Positions 20,800-30,076 of a stretch of 64,000 nucleotides of DNA are shown piece after piece. Positions within the stretch are counted from its first letter, which is position 1. The number at the start of each line of letters is the position of its first letter. The position numbers were made by a program, and so were the translations under genes. The notes under the pieces were generated by a model. That model made no database searches. It was not told the origin of the DNA and saw only the letters and a program-made list of their open reading frames with translations. The stretch is from Aneurinibacillus sp. REN35 (GTDB lineage Bacteria; Bacillota; Bacilli; Aneurinibacillales; Aneurinibacillaceae): the NCBI RefSeq assembly GCF_041379945.2, contig NZ_JBFTXJ020000011.1, positions 79,604-143,603 of the forward strand, given 5' to 3'.

Positions 20800-21189
20800 A
20801 TGAAGAAAATAGACGTAGTTGGAGCTGTTATCGTAGGAGAAAAAGGTAAGATCCTATGTGCATTACGCTCCCAGGATATGTCACTTCCAGGGATGTGGGA
20901 ATTCCCGGGCGGTAAGATTGAAGCAGGGGAAACGGCAGAAAGTGCTCTTACGAGAGAAATTACAGAAGAGCTTGGAATTGAGATAGAAGTGGGCGAGTTG
21001 ATCGCAGACATTACCCATGAATACTCCAACATTATCGTGCGGCTTCTAACGTATTATGCAGTGATGGTGGATAAGAATGCGGTTCTGCGTCCTACCGAGC
21101 ATGAGCAGTTGGAATGGGTGGAACCCGGCCGGTTGAAAGAATTGAAATGGGCGCCTGCTGATATCCCGACAGTGGAGAAGATTTGTTGA
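20800..21189 (+). CDS. NUDIX (deoxy)nucleoside triphosphate pyrophosphohydrolase
   Basis: A 129-residue MutT-like hydrolase with the complete NUDIX box (GGKIEAGETAESALTREITEELG). Close relatives hydrolyse oxidised or non-canonical (d)NTPs to monophosphates. AGGAGG sits ahead of ATG 20800, only 19 bases after the PLD-helicase stop, so the two are one operon. That pairing suggests the hydrolase cleans or depletes nucleotides in the same process as the helicase; this is inference from context. hrpB follows 28 bases later and may be co-transcribed. Confidence 0.88.
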   Translation: MKKIDVVGAVIVGEKGKILCALRSQDMSLPGMWEFPGGKIEAGETAESALTREITEELGIEIEVGELIADITHEYSNIIVRLLTYYAVMVDKNAVLRPTEHEQLEWVEPGRLKELKWAPADIPTVEKIC

Positions 21190-21217
21190 TAGAACAATGA
21201 AAGTGGAGCGATAAAGC

Positions 21218-23710
21218 ATGACAAGATTGCCAATTGAAGACGTTCTACCCAAAGTAAAAAAGACCCTTCATTCTTGTGTAAATGCGGTGTTGGTAGCGGC
21301 GCCGGGTGCGGGAAAAACAACAAGAGTACCGCTTGCTCTCTTAGATGAGCCTTGGCTTGCGGGACGCCGGATTCTCATGTTAGAGCCACGACGTCTGGCC
21401 GCTCGTTCCGCCGCACGCTATATGGCCGCCCTGCTTGGTGAGCAGGTTGGCGAGACGGTAGGATACCGGGTTCGAATGGATACACGGGTGGGCAAGGATA
21501 CACGTATCGAGGTTATTACCGAAGGTGTGCTGACAAGACTATTGCAGGCTGATCCTGCATTAGAGGATGTAGGACTTGTTATTTTTGATGAATTTCATGA
21601 GAGAAATCTGCATGCGGATGTAGGGCTTGCCCTGTGCCTGCAATCTCAATCCATTCTACGGGATGACTTACGTGTGTTAGTGATGTCAGCAACGCTTGAT
21701 GCAGGGCCGATTGCTTCGCTGCTGGGTGATGCACCTATCCTTGTCAGTGAAGGCAAGATGTATCCGGTAGAGACAAGGTATATATCTAAGCGGATAGATG
21801 ATCGCATCGAGCCGGCGATTGTGCGCACGATTGGTGAAGCACTAAAGAGAGATGTGGGGGATATACTGGTCTTTCTTCCGGGAGCAGGAGAAATTCGCCG
21901 AGTGGAGAGACAGCTTATCGAGGAGGGGATGGATGCGTCTGTATATATTGCGCCGCTGTATGGAAGTTTGCCGCGAGAGGCACAAGATGCAGCGGTTGCA
22001 CCGAGTCCTAAAGGGCAGAGAAAAGTGGTGCTGGCTACGTCGATTGCGGAGACGAGCCTGACGGTAGAAGGTGTCCGCGTCGTTATAGACAGTGGACTTA
22101 TGCGTGTGCCGCGTTTTTCACCACGTACGGGCATGACTCGGCTGGAGACGATACGGGTTTCTAGATCATCCGCCGATCAGCGCCAGGGTCGAGCAGGACG
22201 ACAAGCACCGGGTGTGTGCTATCGGCTGTGGACAGAGGAGGAAGATCGATACCTTGCTCCAAGAAGTACGCCTGAGATTCTTGCGGCAGATTTAATTCCG
22301 CTCGCTTTAGAGCTTGCAGCCTGGGGAGTAGCTAATCCCGGGGATCTGTTATTCCTTGATTTTCCCCCAGCCGCTGCATTTAATCAGGCAAGAGACGTGC
22401 TGATGCAGTTAGGGGCGGTGGATAACGAAGGGAAGATTACAGAACATGGCCGGCGCATGGCCGAAGCCGGACTGCATCCAAGGCTTGCTCATATGATCTT
22501 GCAGGCGCTTCCGCTTGGTGAAGGAAGATTGGCCTGTGATCTTGCGGCACTGCTTAGCGAGCGGGATTTATTTCGTGCGGAGCGCATAGCGCAGGCTGAT
22601 ATTCGCTTGCGTATAGAAGCTTTGTATGAGGGAAAAGCTCCGCTATCTGCTTCCTTTCGTGTTGATGAAGGAGTGCGGCAGCGAATTCTTGTGGAAGCGG
22701 CACATTGGCGAAGCGAATTCGGAGTGAAATTGGATAAGACCAAGGGGTTCGATGCTTGTGGTCTGCTGCTGGCTTTTGCTTATCCGGATCGAATTGCGAG
22801 CAGAAGAGAGACGGGGCGCTTTTTGCTGCGCAGTGGCAGGGGTGCCGCGCTTCCCGTGCTTCAGCCTTTATCGAATGAACCATATATTGTGGCTGCACAA
22901 CTCGATGATCAGGGAGCTGAAGGACGGATTTACCTGGCGGCTCCTCTAGATGCTGCTTTGTTGAACTTGCATTTTGCCGAACAGATTGTGGAGGATACGC
23001 TTGTATTTTGGGATCGGGAGGCACAGTCGGTTAGAGCACGTAAGCGTGAGATGCTAGGTGCGTTGACGCTTAAGGATACCGCTGTGGCAGAGCCGAATCC
23101 AGAAGCGATTCTTGCGGCACTTCTCAGTGGCATTGCGGAGGAAGGGCTCGGGGTACTGCCATGGAATAAGTCTGCTCGACAGCTTCAGCAGCGCATGATA
23201 TTTATGCATCGTCTAAAAGTGGATTGGCCGGATGTTTCAGATACGATGCTTGCCAAGACGGTAGCTGACTGGCTTGGCCCACATCTATATGGAATGAGAA
23301 GCAGAAGTGACTTACAGTGCTTGCGTATGCAGGAGGTGCTTGAAGCACTGCTTCCTTGGGAGCGGCGCCGCCAGCTTGATGAATACGCTCCTTCACATTG
23401 TACTGTGCCGAGTGGCTCGCGTATTCCCATTGATTACAGCAATTCGGATGCTCCTGTGCTTGCGGTAAAGCTACAGGAGCTGTTCGGTTGGAGAGAGACG
23501 CCTTGTATCGGTGGAGGAAGAGTGCCGCTAACGCTACACCTGCTCTCACCGGCACGACGACCGGTGCAGGTGACGCAGGACTTAGCCAGTTTTTGGGCCA
23601 ACGCTTATTTTGAAGTGAAGAAGGATTTGAAGGGGCGCTATCCTAAGCACTATTGGCCGGATAATCCGCTCGAAGCAATCCCGACGAATCGAACTCGCCC
23701 CCCCTCCTAA
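21218..23710 (+). CDS. hrpB: ATP-dependent DEAH helicase HrpB
   Basis: An 830-residue DEAH-box RNA helicase, the usual HrpB length. Walker A APGAGKTTRVP lies near residue 28 and DEFHERNLHADVGLAL near 125. SATLD and the motif VI region QRQGRAGRQAPGVCYRL follow, then the HA2 domain and the HrpB C-terminal domain. HrpB's cellular role is poorly known and is not essential in E. coli. Here it follows the NUDIX gene by 28 bases with its own ribosome site GTGGAGCG, so it may share that operon or be driven separately. It converges on the hydrolase gene with no clear terminator in the 22-base gap. Confidence 0.92.
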   Translation: MTRLPIEDVLPKVKKTLHSCVNAVLVAAPGAGKTTRVPLALLDEPWLAGRRILMLEPRRLAARSAARYMAALLGEQVGETVGYRVRMDTRVGKDTRIEVITEGVLTRLLQADPALEDVGLVIFDEFHERNLHADVGLALCLQSQSILRDDLRVLVMSATLDAGPIASLLGDAPILVSEGKMYPVETRYISKRIDDRIEPAIVRTIGEALKRDVGDILVFLPGAGEIRRVERQLIEEGMDASVYIAPLYGSLPREAQDAAVAPSPKGQRKVVLATSIAETSLTVEGVRVVIDSGLMRVPRFSPRTGMTRLETIRVSRSSADQRQGRAGRQAPGVCYRLWTEEEDRYLAPRSTPEILAADLIPLALELAAWGVANPGDLLFLDFPPAAAFNQARDVLMQLGAVDNEGKITEHGRRMAEAGLHPRLAHMILQALPLGEGRLACDLAALLSERDLFRAERIAQADIRLRIEALYEGKAPLSASFRVDEGVRQRILVEAAHWRSEFGVKLDKTKGFDACGLLLAFAYPDRIASRRETGRFLLRSGRGAALPVLQPLSNEPYIVAAQLDDQGAEGRIYLAAPLDAALLNLHFAEQIVEDTLVFWDREAQSVRARKREMLGALTLKDTAVAEPNPEAILAALLSGIAEEGLGVLPWNKSARQLQQRMIFMHRLKVDWPDVSDTMLAKTVADWLGPHLYGMRSRSDLQCLRMQEVLEALLPWERRRQLDEYAPSHCTVPSGSRIPIDYSNSDAPVLAVKLQELFGWRETPCIGGGRVPLTLHLLSPARRPVQVTQDLASFWANAYFEVKKDLKGRYPKHYWPDNPLEAIPTNRTRPPS

Positions 23711-23732
23711 AAAAGATATAAATACTCAGCCG

Positions 23733-24710
23733 TTAATGTTCGTCTATTTTAGTTTGGTTTGGGGAGCAGGAGAAGTGCTTGTGAAGCCAAGTGACGATTT
23801 TATCTGACAATTCTTGGTCAACAGGCTTCTTAACCTGCCGCTTATAATCTTTTAATATGACGCTGAATTCTTTGGTAACATCGGTTTTTCGGAGGATATG
23901 TGTCATCTCGGGGATCAGGTAATGCTCGCATTCTCCCTGTACGGTTCGGCAGATTTGCTCAGCATGCTCTGGATGCACCTGCACATCCTTCGTGCCGGTA
24001 ATCGCTAGGATGGGACAGGTGATTTTTTTCAGGTCGTCCCGTACATCATAGTGCCCGTGCTCTCGGTTCCATTTCACGCTTATTTTCTGTCCTTTGAATG
24101 TAACAACGGATTCAGTGGTGTCTTGAATTTTCTGAAGCAGTTCGTTATTCATTTTATCCAGTTTGCCGGAAACATTGAGTAAACGAAGAAGCCAGCCGCT
24201 GAATCCTTTTTTGTTCTCTATTTCTTCTTTCATTTGCTTGCGCTGCCAAGCTGTAGTGTCGGACAATGGCTCAGCCGTACCAGCCAGAAGAATCATTCCG
24301 TTTACAGGCGTACGTGCATGAATGGCTGGTGCGATGATCGAGCCTTCGCTGTGGCCAAGTAGAATGATGCGAGACGAATCAATTTGAGGGTGCTGCTTGG
24401 CGAAGTCTACCACGGCGGCAGCATCGTCGATTAAGTCAAATAGCCCCATCTCATGGAAGTCTCCCCCGCTCTGTCCAACGCCCCGCTTATCATAGCGCAG
24501 AACGGCAAATCCTGCGGCGGCAATCCTATCGCTTAGCTCTTTGAATGCATTTATATGAAGCTGTTTAGCATTTCCATCCCGGTCAATGTCACCGCTGCCG
24601 TGAATCATGATGATTATAGGGTGTTTCTCTTGTTCCTGCTGTGGAAGAGCTAGAGTAGCTGCCAATGGGTAAGCGCTAGGTATGCTAACTTCTTGTTCTG
24701 TATAATACAT
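23733..24710 (-). CDS. alpha/beta hydrolase
   Basis: About 325 residues, serine hydrolase fold. The oxyanion motif is HGSGD near residue 45, the nucleophile elbow GHSEGS is near 125, and a late Asp (TGTKDVQ) and His (PEMTHIL) complete the triad. The family acts on esters or peptides; the substrate is unknown. The N-terminus resembles dienelactone hydrolase-like/acyl-peptidase-like proteins without a signal peptide. ATG 24710 has AAAAGGAGCG nine bases upstream; an in-frame ATG ten codons earlier lies before that site and is rejected. Monocistronic, divergent from the symporter gene. Confidence 0.85.
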   Translation of the reverse strand: MYYTEQEVSIPSAYPLAATLALPQQEQEKHPIIIMIHGSGDIDRDGNAKQLHINAFKELSDRIAAAGFAVLRYDKRGVGQSGGDFHEMGLFDLIDDAAAVVDFAKQHPQIDSSRIILLGHSEGSIIAPAIHARTPVNGMILLAGTAEPLSDTTAWQRKQMKEEIENKKGFSGWLLRLLNVSGKLDKMNNELLQKIQDTTESVVTFKGQKISVKWNREHGHYDVRDDLKKITCPILAITGTKDVQVHPEHAEQICRTVQGECEHYLIPEMTHILRKTDVTKEFSVILKDYKRQVKKPVDQELSDKIVTWLHKHFSCSPNQTKIDEH

Positions 24711-24921
24711 AGTAAAACGCTCCTTTTTATGCAATCGCACAGCTTATTATTATCGTTTTTGATATTGTTATTAATTATGATAGAAATAAATGGAATGTGG
24801 TGTCAAGAACAAAGTAGAAGGGAACATATATTTTTGTGGGTAAAAATAAAATTGTAAGCGCTATTTACTGCATGGTAAAATGGCATTTGTGAGTTTACAC
24901 CATGAGAAAGGGGAAAACACC

Positions 24922-26364
24922 TTGGCATTATTTGAGAAATTCGTCTCGATGAGCAATGATATTTTATGGTCGTATATTTTGATCGTGTTATTGATCGGCT
25001 TAGGAATATACTTTACTTTCCGAACCGGTTTTGTCCAGTTTAGGATGTTTGGCGAGATGATCCGTCTTCTAGGAGATGGTGTAGGAGACACTGCAAAAGG
25101 AAAAAAAGGGGTATCTTCTTTTGGAGCCTTCTGTATTAGTACCGCATCTCGTGTAGGTACAGGAAACTTAGCGGGCGTGGCGCTTGCCATCTCGCTTGGC
25201 GGCCCGGGTGCCGTGTTTTGGATGTGGCTCATTGCGTTAATCGGCTCAGCCTCTGCGTTTGTGGAAGCGACGCTTGCACAGATTTATAAGGTAGGGGATA
25301 AGGACGGCTTTCGCGGAGGCCCGGCGTATTATATGGAGAAAGCATTGCGTCAGCGGTGGATGGGTGTTTTGTTTGCCGTATTGATCACGCTGTGCTTTGG
25401 TCTGGTATTTAACTCGGTTCAGGCCAATACCATTACGCTTGCTTTAGAGAGCGCATACGGCTTTAATCGGTTGTATGTCGGTTTGATTATTACGGTACTG
25501 ACCGCATTTGTAATTTTTGGTGGAATTAAGCGCATTGTGAAAGTAGCTGAAGTTATTGTTCCGGTCATGGCCGGCGGATATGTTTTGTTGGCGCTCTACA
25601 TAGTAATTACAAATATTACACTTGTACCAGAAGTCTTCGCTACCATCTTCAGCAGTGCTTTCGGTCTGAAGGAAGCAGTTGGTGGAGCGGTAGGAGCGGC
25701 CTTGATGGAAGGAATTAAGCGTGGTCTATTCTCTAATGAAGCGGGAATGGGAAGCGCGCCGAATGCTGCAGCGACCGCATCCGTAAGTCATCCGGCGAAG
25801 CAGGGGCTCATTCAATCACTCGGCGTATTTGTAGATACACTGCTGATCTGTAGTGCGACCGCTTTTATCGTTTTATTATCCGATGCTTATAAGGTAGAAG
25901 GATTAGAGGGAATTGCAATTGTACAAGCTGCTCTTAGCACGCATGTGGGCTCTTGGGCCGGCAGCTTCATTGCTGTTGCGATCTTCTTATTTGCATTTAG
26001 CTCTGTTGTAGGGAATTACTATTATGGCGAAACCAATATCGAATTTATCAACACAAACAAAACATGGCTATTTGTATACCGCGTAGCTGTAATTGGTATG
26101 GTTATGTTTGGTTCGCTCGCGGAAATCTCGATCGTTTGGAGTATGGCTGACTTGTTCATGGCCCTCATGGCGATTACGAACTTAATAGCCATCGCCCTTT
26201 TAGGTAAGATTTCTTTCAAAGCATTGCAGGATTATATGCAACAGAAAAAGCAGGGAAAAGACCCTGTATTCTATACATCAAGCATTCCCGGTTTGCAGAA
26301 TGTAGAATGCTGGCCGGAAAGAGCGGCAGATGCGATAATGGATACTTCAAAAAGCAAAAAGTAA
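24922..26364 (+). CDS. sodium:amino acid symporter, AGCS (AlsT) family
   Basis: About 480 residues with some 10-11 membrane segments. The AGCS family signatures are present: GTGNLAGVALAISLGGPGAVFWMW near residue 75 and SNEAGMGSAPNAAATA near 275, typical of Na+-coupled alanine, glycine or glutamine carriers. I start at TTG 24922 because AAAGGGG lies 8 bases upstream; the in-frame ATG at 24880 has no ribosome site. It is a paralogue of the riboswitch-controlled symporter at 61563-62933, but no riboswitch is seen upstream here, so substrate and regulation probably differ. Confidence 0.9.
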   Translation: MALFEKFVSMSNDILWSYILIVLLIGLGIYFTFRTGFVQFRMFGEMIRLLGDGVGDTAKGKKGVSSFGAFCISTASRVGTGNLAGVALAISLGGPGAVFWMWLIALIGSASAFVEATLAQIYKVGDKDGFRGGPAYYMEKALRQRWMGVLFAVLITLCFGLVFNSVQANTITLALESAYGFNRLYVGLIITVLTAFVIFGGIKRIVKVAEVIVPVMAGGYVLLALYIVITNITLVPEVFATIFSSAFGLKEAVGGAVGAALMEGIKRGLFSNEAGMGSAPNAAATASVSHPAKQGLIQSLGVFVDTLLICSATAFIVLLSDAYKVEGLEGIAIVQAALSTHVGSWAGSFIAVAIFLFAFSSVVGNYYYGETNIEFINTNKTWLFVYRVAVIGMVMFGSLAEISIVWSMADLFMALMAITNLIAIALLGKISFKALQDYMQQKKQGKDPVFYTSSIPGLQNVECWPERAADAIMDTSKSKK

Positions 26365-26374
26365 GAGGAATTGC

Positions 26375-26402
26375 AAGCCTGCGGATATGCGCAGGCTTTT
26401 TT
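26375..26402 (+). terminator. terminator of the AGCS symporter gene
   Basis: AAGCCTGCG pairs perfectly with CGCAGGCTT around loop GATATG, followed by TTTT. Confidence 0.85.
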
Positions 26403-26584
26403 CTGCCTGAGGAAGAGTATAGAAAGCGAACAAATAAGTAATAAAAGAGGTAGCAGATCAGGAAAAGAGTCTCCGATAGGATTGGTAATGTTGAACTCTC
26501 CATACACAGACGATATTATAGAACAAAGAAAGGTACATATCTGTCTGGCCGTACTATTCATTTCATATAGAGAGGTTGATTGCA

Positions 26585-28249
26585 TTGGAAAATAAGCCAA
26601 GTTCATCGAACTTCATCAAAAGCATCGTGATCGATGATCTAAAATCCGGCAAAGTGAAGGAAGTGGTTACTCGCTTTCCACCAGAACCGAATGGGTATTT
26701 GCATATTGGGCATGCCAAGTCGATTTGTCTAAATTTCGAGCTGGCTGACGAGTTCGGGGGGAAAACGAATCTCCGCTTTGACGATACGAATCCGCTTAAG
26801 GAAGATATCGAATATGTTGAATCCATCAAGGAAGACGTCAAGTGGCTTGGGTTTACATGGGATGGTCTGTTTTTTGCCTCTGATTACTTCGAAGAGATGT
26901 ACAACCGGGCCGTATTGTTGATTAAAAAACAGAAGGCGTTCGTCTGCGACCTGACACCGGAGCAAATGCGGGAGATGCGCGGTACGCTGACGGAGCCGGG
27001 AAAAGAAAGCCCGTATCGCAATCGGAGTGTAGAAGAGAATCTTGACTTGTTCGACCGCATGCGTAAAGGTGAATTCAAGGATGGAGAAAAAGTACTGCGC
27101 GCAAAAATTGATATGAGCTCGCCAAATATTAATATGCGTGATCCGATCCTATACCGTATCTCGCACTCTTCGCACCATAATACGGGAGATGCATGGTGCA
27201 TCTATCCGATGTATGATTTCGCACACCCGCTTGAGGATGCCATTGAAGGCGTTACACACTCTATCTGTACGCTTGAATTCGAAGACCACCGTCCGCTGTA
27301 TGATTGGGTCATTCGTGAATGTGAGATGGAGAATGTTCCGCGCCAATATGAATTTGCCCGTTTAAACGTAACCAATACGGTAATGAGCAAGCGAAAGCTC
27401 AAGCAGCTTGTCGATGAGAAGTTCGTGGATGGCTGGGATGATCCGCGTATGCCAACCATCTCCGGTCTGCGCAGAAGAGGCTTCACACCGGAGGCAATTC
27501 GTACATTCTGCCGTGAGATTGGTGTAGCAAGAAGCAATAGCCTTGTTGATGAGAAGATGTTGGATCATTTCATTCGTGAAGATCTTAAGCTGAAAGCACC
27601 GCGTACGATGGGAGTTCTGCGCCCGCTAAAGGTTGTTATTACGAATTATCCGGAAGGGCAAGTGGAAATGCTTGATGCAGAGATCAATCCGGAAAATCCA
27701 GAGATGGGCATGCGTCAAATTCCATTTTCACGCGAGATCTATATTGAGCAGGACGACTTCATGGAGGAGCCGCCAAGCAAGTACCACCGCCTCTATCCAG
27801 GCAATGAAGTGCGCTTAAAGCATGCCTACTTTATCAAATGCAATGATGTGATCAAAGATGAAGATGGTAATGTAGTCGAGATTCATTGTACGTATGATCC
27901 GGAGACAAAAAGCGGATCTGGATTTACGGGTCGCAAAGTGAAGGGTACGATTCATTGGGTGGAAGCATCAAATGCTGTGCCGGCCGAATTCCGCTTGTAT
28001 GAGCCGCTTATTCTTGATGAAGAAGGGGAAGAGGAGGAGGGCAAGACATTCCTTGACTATGTCAATCCGAATTCCCTTGAGATTGTCCAAGGCTTTGTTG
28101 AGCCGAATATGAAGGATGCGAAGCCGCATGATAAGTATCAGTTTTTCCGTCATGGCTACTTCAATGTTGATCCAAAGCATACGACAGACGAGAAGCTCGT
28201 ATTTAATCTTATCGTTTCCTTAAAAAGCTCGTTTAAGCTTCCAAAGTAA
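26585..28249 (+). CDS. glnS: glutaminyl-tRNA synthetase
   Basis: A 554-residue class I synthetase charging tRNA-Gln directly with glutamine. The HIGH-type motif [15 protein letters not shown] lies near residue 35 and the KMSKS-type VMSKRKL near 265; the C-terminal anticodon-binding barrels are complete. TTG 26585 is the likely start, since GAGAGG ends 9 bases upstream and abuts an earlier in-frame TTG. Most Bacillales lack GlnRS and make Gln-tRNA by GatCAB amidation, so the gene is unusual and probably acquired by transfer. I looked for a T-box leader upstream and saw none. Confidence 0.95.
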   Translation: MENKPSSSNFIKSIVIDDLKSGKVKEVVTRFPPEPNGYLHIGHAKSICLNFELADEFGGKTNLRFDDTNPLKEDIEYVESIKEDVKWLGFTWDGLFFASDYFEEMYNRAVLLIKKQKAFVCDLTPEQMREMRGTLTEPGKESPYRNRSVEENLDLFDRMRKGEFKDGEKVLRAKIDMSSPNINMRDPILYRISHSSHHNTGDAWCIYPMYDFAHPLEDAIEGVTHSICTLEFEDHRPLYDWVIRECEMENVPRQYEFARLNVTNTVMSKRKLKQLVDEKFVDGWDDPRMPTISGLRRRGFTPEAIRTFCREIGVARSNSLVDEKMLDHFIREDLKLKAPRTMGVLRPLKVVITNYPEGQVEMLDAEINPENPEMGMRQIPFSREIYIEQDDFMEEPPSKYHRLYPGNEVRLKHAYFIKCNDVIKDEDGNVVEIHCTYDPETKSGSGFTGRKVKGTIHWVEASNAVPAEFRLYEPLILDEEGEEEEGKTFLDYVNPNSLEIVQGFVEPNMKDAKPHDKYQFFRHGYFNVDPKHTTDEKLVFNLIVSLKSSFKLPK

Positions 28250-28258
28250 CTAATACAG

Positions 28259-28291
28259 ACAAGCCTTATCATACATAGGGCTTGTTTTTTT
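28259..28291 (+). terminator. terminator of glnS
   Basis: ACAAGCCTTA pairs with TAGGGCTTGT (10 bp, one G-T), followed by TTTTTT. Confidence 0.85.
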
Positions 28292-28320
28292 GTGCTCGAT
28301 ATTTCCAACTTGTGCAGATG

Positions 28321-28332
28321 ATTTACGTGTAT
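28321..28332 (+). promoter_or_regulatory. candidate MarR operator, copy 1
   Basis: ATTTACGTGTAT lies 79 bases upstream of the marR start and recurs exactly at 28908-28919. A further imperfect dyad, TTACGTA...TATGTAA, lies between it and the gene (28367-28391). Confidence 0.5.
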
Positions 28333-28410
28333 ACTATATAAAAAGATGAAACTACTACCAGGCTATTACGTATGTATTTGTAGTATGTAATTTGGGGGCG
28401 TGCAATAATA

Positions 28411-28875
28411 ATGGAAGAAAAAAAAGATAATGAACTTTTAGAAGAATTGGATTATGTATTCAAAAAAATAGGCAGGAAAATCACGCTGGATTTAACCAAG
28501 CGCCTCAGTCCTGTTATTTCTGCTTCACAGAGCTTAATTATGAATATTTTAGATAAGAACGGTCCTAAGAAAGTGTCGGAGCTGGCAGAAGAACTTGAAA
28601 TCACGCTGCCTTCCATTACGACGCTGGCTGATAAGCTTGTGGCGTTGAATTACATTGAGCGGAAGAAATCAGATAAAGACCGACGCATTGTGTATTTGCA
28701 TATTACGGAAGAGGGACGCCGCATAGTTGAGGAACTAAGTGACGAGAGACGGAAGCGGCTGAAAAAATATTATGAAGCACTGTCAGAAGAAGACATACGT
28801 ACACTGATTCGTATTTATTATATTATGCTTTCTCATTTAGAAGAGCATGGAAAAAAGGATGGGGAAAGAAGTTAG
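28411..28875 (+). CDS. MarR family transcriptional regulator
   Basis: A 154-residue winged-helix regulator. The recognition region is visible as VSELAEELEITLPSITTLADKLVALNYIERKKSDKDRR, with the DxR wing motif. Upstream ATG 28411 follows a GGGGG-containing site. The same 12-base sequence occurs before this gene and before the flavodoxin gene behind it, so MarR probably represses both. MarR proteins of this type respond to phenolic compounds, quinones or oxidants. The flavodoxin-like reductase partner would fit a quinone- or redox-responsive circuit; the signal itself is inference. Confidence 0.85.
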   Translation: MEEKKDNELLEELDYVFKKIGRKITLDLTKRLSPVISASQSLIMNILDKNGPKKVSELAEELEITLPSITTLADKLVALNYIERKKSDKDRRIVYLHITEEGRRIVEELSDERRKRLKKYYEALSEEDIRTLIRIYYIMLSHLEEHGKKDGERS

Positions 28876-28897
28876 CGCGCTTCTTCCCTATTTTTTA
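28861..28897 (+). terminator. terminator overlapping the marR stop codon
   Basis: GGGAAAGAAG pairs with CTTCTTCCC (one bulged A) and is followed by TATTTTTTA. The left arm covers the last codons of marR. Confidence 0.7.
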
Positions 28898-28907
28898 TGA
28901 ATAAATT

Positions 28908-28919
28908 ATTTACGTGTAT
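28908..28919 (+). promoter_or_regulatory. candidate MarR operator, copy 2
   Basis: Exact second copy of ATTTACGTGTAT, immediately upstream of the promoter of the flavodoxin gene. Confidence 0.5.
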
Positions 28920-28926
28920 TCGACTA

Positions 28927-28957
28927 TTGACGTACGTACAGGTGTACCGTCTATAAT
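28927..28957 (+). promoter_or_regulatory. promoter of the flavodoxin gene with internal dyads
   Basis: TTGACG (28927-28932) and TATAAT (28952-28957) are 19 bases apart. The spacer holds the palindromes ACGTACGT and GTAC-AGGT-GTAC, which are plausible repressor contacts. Confidence 0.6.
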
Positions 28958-29053
28958 ATTAATTAGTTTATTTAATTAATATTTCGCGATAAAAAATTTT
29001 TGAAGATAGAGAGAAGGGCTTCAGAGCATGATAAGACAAACAGGAGGGATACG

Positions 29054-29614
29054 ATGAAGGTCTATATAGTATACGATAGCGAAAATGGGCATACGCAAGC
29101 GGTGGCATCTTCAATAGCTGAGGGTGCGCAAAGCATAGAAGGAGCGGAGGTATTTCTTCGCCATGTTGATGAAGCGGATGTATACGATCTTGTGGATATG
29201 GATGCAATTATCTGGGGGTGTCCAGGGCATTTTGGAACCATCAGCTCCGGGTTGAAGACATGGATCGATAAGCTGGGTTATTTGTGGGCGCAGGGTAAGC
29301 TCGTAGGAAAAATCGGAGCCGTATTCTGCACAACTGCGTCTTTACACGGAGGCCTAGAGGCAACGATGCTTAATCTTATTACTCCCATGCTGCATCAGGG
29401 TATGATTATTGTAGGGCTTCCAGCCAATATTCCTGAGAATGCTTTGTATGGTTCGTTCTATGGGGTTGGAGTCACATGTCCTGTCGAGAAATCTTTGGAT
29501 GCGCCACCGAATATGCCAAATGAAAATGACCTTGCACTTGGTCGTGCATTAGGCAGACGGGTAGCGAATGTAGCAGGACAATTTGCGGCTGGCCGCCTGG
29601 AAGTAAGAGGGTAA
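29054..29614 (+). CDS. flavodoxin-like NAD(P)H-dependent oxidoreductase (WrbA-like)
   Basis: A 186-residue flavodoxin-fold protein. The FMN phosphate-binding loop is [12 protein letters not shown] at residues 6-17, with [22 protein letters not shown] and the late [12 protein letters not shown] typical of WrbA/quinone reductase proteins. It is likely cytosolic and reduces quinones in two-electron steps. AGGAGGG precedes ATG 29054; an earlier in-frame ATG at 29000 lacks a site. The MarR gene is directly upstream and shares an operator motif. The next gene follows after 5 bases. Confidence 0.85.
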   Translation: MKVYIVYDSENGHTQAVASSIAEGAQSIEGAEVFLRHVDEADVYDLVDMDAIIWGCPGHFGTISSGLKTWIDKLGYLWAQGKLVGKIGAVFCTTASLHGGLEATMLNLITPMLHQGMIIVGLPANIPENALYGSFYGVGVTCPVEKSLDAPPNMPNENDLALGRALGRRVANVAGQFAAGRLEVRG

Positions 29615-29619
29615 GGAAA

Positions 29620-30015
29620 ATGATGACAGGAATTATTATGGGTGTGCTTGCGCTGCTTGCGCTTGTGTTTCTCATTATATTCAATATCCGTGCGTCAACT
29701 CGTATGCCGGACGAATCTTCAGCTCCTTCACCAAGCGAACCGGTGCATCACTCACAAGAAGCGGCTGCTTCCCCATCGCGCGAAAAGAAGGAAAAACAGG
29801 ACATTATACAGCAAGCAGAGCCGCCGACTATAGTACAAGGTAAAGAGAACGTGCGAATATCTAAAAGCCCAGATGATGAATATCGGCAGGCTCTACGACA
29901 GATATCTTATGAGCAGCAAGAAGTCAAAAGCGAAGAAGAGCTGCCGGACACTACCATGTCAGATCATGACTATCGTAATGCGATGCGATCTTTAGGAAAA
30001 AGAGATGAAAAATAA
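29620..30015 (+). CDS. single-pass membrane protein with acidic/basic cytoplasmic tail
   Basis: A 131-residue protein not recognised. It has one N-terminal membrane segment (about residues 3-23, GIIMGVLALLALVFLIIF) without a lipobox. A long, hydrophilic Ser/Pro/Glu/Lys-rich tail follows that is probably disordered. Near the end it repeats the pattern DDEYRQALRQISYEQQ and DHDYRNAMRSLGK, two copies of a D-Y-R-.AM/L-R motif, which could be a short interaction element. It starts 5 bases after the flavodoxin stop, so it is probably co-transcribed with it. Function unknown. Confidence 0.65.
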   Translation: MMTGIIMGVLALLALVFLIIFNIRASTRMPDESSAPSPSEPVHHSQEAAASPSREKKEKQDIIQQAEPPTIVQGKENVRISKSPDDEYRQALRQISYEQQEVKSEEELPDTTMSDHDYRNAMRSLGKRDEK

Positions 30016-30060
30016 AGTAAAGCCCTGGCCGAAATATAATGGTCAGGGCTTCACTTTATT
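30011..30060. terminator. bidirectional terminator between the membrane protein gene and pdxK
   Basis: AATAAAGT and AAGCCCTGGCC pair with GGTCAGGGCTT and ACTTTATT, 19 bp with one mismatch and one G-T. It lies between converging genes. Confidence 0.85.
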
Positions 30061-30076
30061 ATATAGCGAGCTGCGA

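Noticed and set aside
23711..23732. Terminator between hrpB and the convergent hydrolase gene
   Set aside because: The 22-base gap has no hairpin; termination must lie within the coding regions.
26403..26584. Possible T-box leader before glnS
   Set aside because: No T-box consensus (TGGNACCGCG-like) or specifier structure could be found.
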